From: Capniomyces stellatus
Lineage: Eukaryota > Kickxellomycota > Harpellomycetes > Harpellales > Legeriomycetaceae
DNA: 64,000 bases
Direction: 5' to 3'
NCBI GenBank assembly: GCA_001661515.1
Contig: LUVW01000018.1
Location: forward strand, 416,059-480,058
A program made the position numbers and the translations under genes. The notes below the pieces were generated by a model. The model saw nothing but the letters and a program-made list of their open reading frames with translations, was not told the DNA's origin and searched no databases. Below are positions 59,496 through 64,000 of this stretch, piece after piece (positions within the stretch are counted from its first letter, which is position 1; every line of letters begins with the position of its first letter).

Positions 59496-59872
59496 TTATT
59501 GAATCATAACACCACGACACGTTTCCATTGACAGCTGATTCCATTCGATCTCCACCCGCTCCCACAGCTCGAGCATTCCTGAGGGTGGGTGGTCATAATT
59601 AGCAAGTCTTCTCTTGACTATCGCCCATATGGTTTCGATTGGGTTTAGATCAGGAGACTGTGGAGGCCACTCTAGCGTTTCGAATAGCTGTCCTTTGAGC
59701 CACTCAACCACAATTTTAGCTGTGTGTTTGGGGTCATTATCGTGTTGAAAAATCACGTGACTTGGATTCAAACCGTAGTAGCTGATTGTGCTGATGAGCT
59801 CGTCATTCAGAATTTCCAGGTAGCCTTCCTTATTGAGCTTGCCGTATATCTGACACAAGTAGCCTGGACCTC
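59496..59872 (-). pseudogene. Tc1/mariner-type transposase, C-terminal fragment
   Basis: About 125 codons of a DDE transposase ending at a TAA (59498-59496). Visible landmarks are VIFQHDNDPKHTAKIVVEWL, which carries the second catalytic Asp, and WPPQSPDLNPIETIWAIVKR with the third acidic residue (Glu in NPIE). The N-terminal DNA-binding domain and the first Asp are missing because the frame runs into the ambiguous base at 59873, after which the sequence is Ty3 pol. A terminal inverted repeat was not identified. As it stands it is non-functional. Confidence 0.85.
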
Positions 59873-59873
59873 N
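59873..59873. other. Single ambiguous base (N) at a junction
   Basis: The only N in the window. The transposase fragment ends on its left and the Ty3 polyprotein frame opens on its right. It may mark a collapsed gap or a joined contig end rather than a true biological junction. Confidence 0.9.
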
Positions 59874-59874
59874 C

Positions 59875-62800
59875 ACAAAAGAACATAACCAAAAAAATAG
59901 TTTTAATAAAAATAGCACTAGTTTTAATCGTTTTAATAGTTTTAATAGCCAACCATCAGACATCCAAACATCAGCACTAATCGATTCAGGAGCATCGGAA
60001 AACTTCATGGATTTCAATTTTGCAGCATCAAACGGCATAGAAATAGTCAGTTTACCAACGCCGCAGAAGGTTGAAACAGTTGATGGTACAGAGCCAACAT
60101 CAGGTTTAATCAAACACAAAACATCCAAACTCGAAATCTACACTGATTCAAACCACAAAGAATTAATCGAGTTTTATTTGATCAAATCAGCACACTCACC
60201 GGTAATTCTAGGATATCCATGGCTCGCAAAACACAACCCAGTAATAAACTGGAACAGAGCAGACATGCAATTTAACTCCAAATATTGCCAAAACAATTGC
60301 ACAAATGTACAGCAATTAAATGTAGTTTTCAAACCACCAAGCAGCGAAAACGAAGACGAAATCGATTCTAATGCAGGTACAGATACAGATACAGACTCAG
60401 ATACAGACTCAGATACAAGCTCAGTTGCCAGCTCAGATTCAGAGTTCCTATCAGCATCAGAATCAACCGATTTAGACTCAAAAACAAGACATCAACAGTC
60501 AAAAACAAATCTTAATTCAAACCCACAAACACCACATTTAAATTCAAAAAAACCATCTGTACAGCAAGAAAACTTACCAGGTAACTCCAAAACACCTGTT
60601 TTCAACACCACACCGTCCAAATCTGTCAATAAATACAACATTCCAGTTGACTATTTTGTTTTAAAACCAAAAAACAAACTTTCTTTCCCTAAAAATCCAA
60701 TTCAAATGGAAAACAAAACAAACCATTCACCTTTAAACAGTCCAATTCCATCCATCTACTCAACTCCAGAACCAATCAAAACCATAACACCATACTCTGA
60801 AATCGTTAAAAACCCAATTGTAACCACAATTCCTATGGAAATCAACCATAAACAGAACGAAAACAGACAGCTTTTAACATCTCAAACCATCAAAAACCAA
60901 GTTGAAGACACCACAAAAACAAGCGAAATCAAATTACCTGCTGAATATACCAACTTTGTGGATGTATTTAATAAAAAACTATCAAACACACTGCCTCCAC
61001 ATCGAGAATACGACTGCAAAATCGACCTTTTGAAGGATGCTGAACCACCGTGGGGACCTATTTACTCATTATCAATGCCAGAGTTAGAAACATTAAGAAA
61101 ATACATTGATGACAACTTGGCAAATGGGTTTATTCGTCCGTCAACATCTCCAGCTGGTGCACCTGTAATGTTTATAAAAAAGAAAGATGGGTCGTTAAGA
61201 TTGTGTGTAGACTACAGAAAACTAAACAATTTAACCATAAAAAACAGACATCCACTCCCAAGAATCGATGATTCATTTGACCAATTAAGAGGAGCCAAGA
61301 TATTTACAAAATTGGACTTGCAAAACGCGTATCACTTGCTGAGAATTAAGAAGGGGGACGAATGGAAAACCGCTTTTAGATGCAAATACGGTCATTTCGA
61401 ATACTGTGTAATGCCGTTTGGACTTACTAACGCACCTGCAACGTTCCAACACTTAATAAACGACACATTAAGGGATGTTTTAGATAGGTATGCAATCGCT
61501 TACCTCGATGACATTTTGATTTTCTCAACCGACCAAAAATCACATACAGAGCATGTAAAAACAGTGCTGAACAAACTAAAACAAGTAGGACTGTACTGCA
61601 AGCTGGAAAAGTGTGAATTCAACAAAAAACAAGTTCAATTCTTAGGCCATACAATATCAGAAAAAGGTATACAGACTGACGAATCAAAAATCGAATGCGT
61701 AAAAACATGGAAAACACCTACCACCGTCAAAGAAATACAAAGTTTTCTAGGCTTTGCAAACTACTACAGACGTTTTATACCGAACTATTCCACAACCTGT
61801 GAACCACTGAACAATCTATTGAGAAAAAACACAACATTTATCTGGTCAATTAAAGTGGATGAAGCATTTAACAAAATAAAACAGTTACTCATTTCAGCGC
61901 CGATTCTCATACATCCAAACCAAGACTTGCCGTTTATCGTTGAAACAGACGCTTCTGACTATGGACTGGGATGTGTTTTATCACAAGCAAATAAAGATGG
62001 ATTTTGGCAACCATGTGCCTATTATTCGAGATCTTTTAGCCCAGCAGAACGCAATTATGACATTTTCGACAAAGAAATGTTGGCTATAGTCACTGCATTA
62101 AAAGTTTGGAGACACTATTTAGAAGGTTCAAGTCACCCATTCATTGTTTATACTGATCACAAAAACATTGAATACTTCAAAACAGCAAAATCTCTCAACA
62201 GAAGACACGCCAGATGGGCTTTAATGTTCACCCAATTCGAGTTTACAATTACTTACCGTCCTGGATCACAATGCACCAAACCTGACGCTTTATCTAGACA
62301 AGCAAACCTAAAACATACTAAACAAGAAACCAACTCAATCATCAATTCATCACACTTTTTAAACGCAATTATCATACCAGAGAATCCATTTACCATTGAA
62401 ATAAGGAAAGAAATGGAGACTGATGAACTCGCAATTAAGTTTAAAGAGAAACTGAAGAACAAAAACCAACTGTCAAAACTGGAACAAAAGTGTTTGGGGA
62501 TCAGAGATGAGTTAATTGTGTGGAAAGAACGGATTTATGTACCAAAAAGCATGCAATTAAAACTGTTAAACAACTTTCATGACACAAAACCAGCTGGTCA
62601 TTTTGGAAATAAAAAGACGTACGAACTGATTTCAAGAGATTATTGGTTCCCCAAACTAACTGAAACTGTAAACAAATATGTAAAAACATGTGACATCTGC
62701 AACCGATCAAAAATGCCAAGACATAAGAAACATGGATTGCTACAACCACTGCCAGTTGCCGAAAAACCATGGTCATCAATCACAATGGATTTTATAACCG

Positions 62801-63834
62801 ACTTGCCGCCATCTGAAGGAAAAACAACTATTCTTGTTGTGGTAGATAGATTTACCAAAATGTCACATTTTATTGGCATTGACAAACTGCCAAATGCCGA
62901 AAAAACAGCCAAACTGTTCATCAAACACATCTTTAAACATCATGGTGTACCCGAAAACATGATATCAGACAGGGGTACTCAATTTACATCAAAGTTCTGG
63001 ACCAGATTATTTGAGTTGCTGGATGTAGAAATCAAACTTTCAACTGCATTTCACCCTGAAACAGATGGTCAAACTGAACGTACAAATCAAACTTTGGAAC
63101 AATACATCAGATGTTTTACTTCATATCAACAAGATGACTGGTACTCATTACTTGATTTAGCTGAATTTTCATACAACAACTCTGTACATTCTGCTACAAA
63201 ACAAACGCCATTTTACTCACTTTATGGCTACCATCCACAATTTAATCCAAAAACACCAACTCAAACCAAAGTACCAACTGCTGAGGAAAGAATTTCAATC
63301 TTAAATAATGTTCATAAAGATCTGGTTTCAAATCTGAAATCCGCAAACAAACAACAAAAGAAACACGCTGATAAAAAGCGAATGCAGTCACCCAACTACA
63401 ACACTGACGACTCTGTTTGGCTCATCAACAGAAACATAAAAACAAACAGGCCATCTGCCAAATTTGATTTTAAACGACTGGGACCATTCAAAATTGATAA
63501 AAAAATCAATGACGTCGCCTTTAAACTCAAACTACCTGAAAGCATGAAAATACACCCTGTATTTCATGTATCACTGCTTGAACCATACAATGCAAACACT
63601 TTTAAAAACCGAATTCAAGAGCCTCCACCACCAATAATTATTGAAGGTGGACAAGAATTTGAAGTCAACAAAATCTTAGACTCAAAGCTTGTTCGCAATA
63701 AAGTGTTCTACCTAGTTGATTGGAAAGGTTACCCACCATCTGAAAGAACTTGGGAGCCAGCTGAAAACTTGATTGAGACTCAACAAGTTGAAGAATTCCA
63801 TCTTGAATACCCAAATAAACCATCACTGAACTGA
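59875..63834 (+). CDS. pol: Ty3/gypsy chromovirus polyprotein (protease-RT-RNase H-integrase-chromodomain), 5'-truncated
   Basis: The pol part of an LTR retrotransposon, 1319 codons from where the frame opens. Landmarks in order: aspartic protease SALIDSGAS (DSG at 59983-59991), a long Ser/Thr/Pro/Asn linker, reverse transcriptase ([20 protein letters not shown] and the catalytic YLDD at 61501-61512), RNase H (VETDASDYGLG and VYTDHKNIEYF), the integrase zinc finger (H..H..CDIC), integrase core with MDFITDLPP, SDRGTQF and HPETDGQTERTN, and a C-terminal chromodomain (KVFYLVDWKGYPPSERTWEP), which defines a chromovirus and targets integration to chromatin marks in known members. The first ATG (60007) lies after the protease active site, so it cannot be the real start. 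Gag and its zinc knuckle are missing. No stop interrupts the frame, so the copy looks young. Confidence 0.93.
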   Translation, partial: TKEHNQKNSFNKNSTSFNRFNSFNSQPSDIQTSALIDSGASENFMDFNFAASNGIEIVSLPTPQKVETVDGTEPTSGLIKHKTSKLEIYTDSNHKELIEFYLIKSAHSPVILGYPWLAKHNPVINWNRADMQFNSKYCQNNCTNVQQLNVVFKPPSSENEDEIDSNAGTDTDTDSDTDSDTSSVASSDSEFLSASESTDLDSKTRHQQSKTNLNSNPQTPHLNSKKPSVQQENLPGNSKTPVFNTTPSKSVNKYNIPVDYFVLKPKNKLSFPKNPIQMENKTNHSPLNSPIPSIYSTPEPIKTITPYSEIVKNPIVTTIPMEINHKQNENRQLLTSQTIKNQVEDTTKTSEIKLPAEYTNFVDVFNKKLSNTLPPHREYDCKIDLLKDAEPPWGPIYSLSMPELETLRKYIDDNLANGFIRPSTSPAGAPVMFIKKKDGSLRLCVDYRKLNNLTIKNRHPLPRIDDSFDQLRGAKIFTKLDLQNAYHLLRIKKGDEWKTAFRCKYGHFEYCVMPFGLTNAPATFQHLINDTLRDVLDRYAIAYLDDILIFSTDQKSHTEHVKTVLNKLKQVGLYCKLEKCEFNKKQVQFLGHTISEKGIQTDESKIECVKTWKTPTTVKEIQSFLGFANYYRRFIPNYSTTCEPLNNLLRKNTTFIWSIKVDEAFNKIKQLLISAPILIHPNQDLPFIVETDASDYGLGCVLSQANKDGFWQPCAYYSRSFSPAERNYDIFDKEMLAIVTALKVWRHYLEGSSHPFIVYTDHKNIEYFKTAKSLNRRHARWALMFTQFEFTITYRPGSQCTKPDALSRQANLKHTKQETNSIINSSHFLNAIIIPENPFTIEIRKEMETDELAIKFKEKLKNKNQLSKLEQKCLGIRDELIVWKERIYVPKSMQLKLLNNFHDTKPAGHFGNKKTYELISRDYWFPKLTETVNKYVKTCDICNRSKMPRHKKHGLLQPLPVAEKPWSSITMDFITDLPPSEGKTTILVVVDRFTKMSHFIGIDKLPNAEKTAKLFIKHIFKHHGVPENMISDRGTQFTSKFWTRLFELLDVEIKLSTAFHPETDGQTERTNQTLEQYIRCFTSYQQDDWYSLLDLAEFSYNNSVHSATKQTPFYSLYGYHPQFNPKTPTQTKVPTAEERISILNNVHKDLVSNLKSANKQQKKHADKKRMQSPNYNTDDSVWLINRNIKTNRPSAKFDFKRLGPFKIDKKINDVAFKLKLPESMKIHPVFHVSLLEPYNANTFKNRIQEPPPPIIIEGGQEFEVNKILDSKLVRNKVFYLVDWKGYPPSERTWEPAENLIETQQVEEFHLEYPNKPSLN

Positions 63835-63858
63835 AGTTTTTTTTTAAAAATAAGCCTT

Positions 63859-63871
63859 AAGGGGGGGGTGA
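63859..63871 (+). promoter_or_regulatory. Polypurine tract of the Ty3 element
   Basis: AAGGGGGGGGTGA sits immediately before the TG of the 3' LTR, the required place for the primer of plus-strand DNA synthesis. Confidence 0.85.
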
Positions 63872-64000
63872 TGTTACGATTCTATATTTAGTACATTTAT
63901 TAAATATAGATCAAGTGGCTAACTATACGCTAATGCTATAATTACCAACTTGGTCTATTGATAAATATACCAAATATAGAACCATAACATTTATAGCAAA
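63872..64000 (+). mobile_element. 3' LTR of the Ty3/gypsy element, cut by window end
   Basis: TGTTACGATTC... follows the polypurine tract directly; the 129 bp available match 58452-58580 at every position read. Identity of the two LTRs would suggest recent insertion, but only the first part can be compared and the 5' LTR may belong to another copy. Confidence 0.9.

Noticed and set aside
60007..60009. ATG at 60007 as the start of the Ty3 polyprotein
   Set aside because: The protease active-site DSG lies upstream at 59983-59991 in the same frame, so translation must begin further 5', in sequence that is missing here.
1..64000. tRNA, rRNA and CRISPR features
   Set aside because: No T-arm-like GTTCRANYC with a matching cloverleaf, no rRNA-like block and no regularly spaced repeats were seen on reading; a covariance-model search would be the decisive test.

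Overview
The window is nuclear DNA of a fungus. Evidence: a fungal-type double-length phosphofructokinase with a glyoxalase-like N-terminal domain, GPI-type surface proteins, a Mit1/CHD-like remodeller, Atg4, an A190-type RNA polymerase I subunit, short GT-AG introns (80-232 nt) and a Ty3 chromovirus. The very AT-rich intergenic DNA, the many introns and a trypsin-type protease suggest an early-diverging (zygomycete-type) lineage, possibly an insect-associated Kickxellomycotina such as Harpellales. That placement is inference. Exons were joined by hand from splice sites and reading phase.

Layout. 1-34 kb is a host gene region: the 5' part of an ankyrin-repeat gene, phosphofructokinase (+), a Tho1/SARNP-like mRNP protein (-), a predicted GPI-anchored protein (-), an EBP1/PA2G4-like protein (+, six exons), a trypsin-like protease (-), an exceptionally large Atg4 (-), the RNA polymerase I largest subunit (-) and a mitochondrial single-stranded DNA-binding protein (-, five exons). 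40.4-51.7 kb holds one giant gene (-) for a 3649-residue chromodomain/zinc-finger/SNF2 protein of the Mit1/CHD type, with a run of GW motifs, a pure polyglutamine tract and a PTQQ repeat.

Two mobile-DNA regions flank that gene. At 35-39.5 kb there are two copies of a 151-bp element (TGTAAT...ATTACA, 5-bp target duplications), a truncated copy of an unknown gene and a decayed ORF pair resembling the Rep of circular single-stranded DNA viruses. At 53.3-64 kb there is a longer copy of the same unknown gene, split by a third 151-bp element, then unknown ORFs, a DIRS-type reverse transcriptase fossil inside a 21-bp inverted repeat, LTR and Ty3 RT remnants, a Tc1/mariner transposase fragment, one ambiguous base (59873), and a Ty3/gypsy chromovirus pol running into a 3' LTR cut by the window end.

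The most unusual items are the GW-repeat array in the remodeller, the Atg4 with about 890 extra residues inside its conserved domain, the Rep-like fossil, and the unknown gene whose frame becomes continuous again when the 151-bp element and one target duplication are taken away. That gene also has a partial second copy whose boundary lies exactly on the element. No tRNA, rRNA or CRISPR array was seen.
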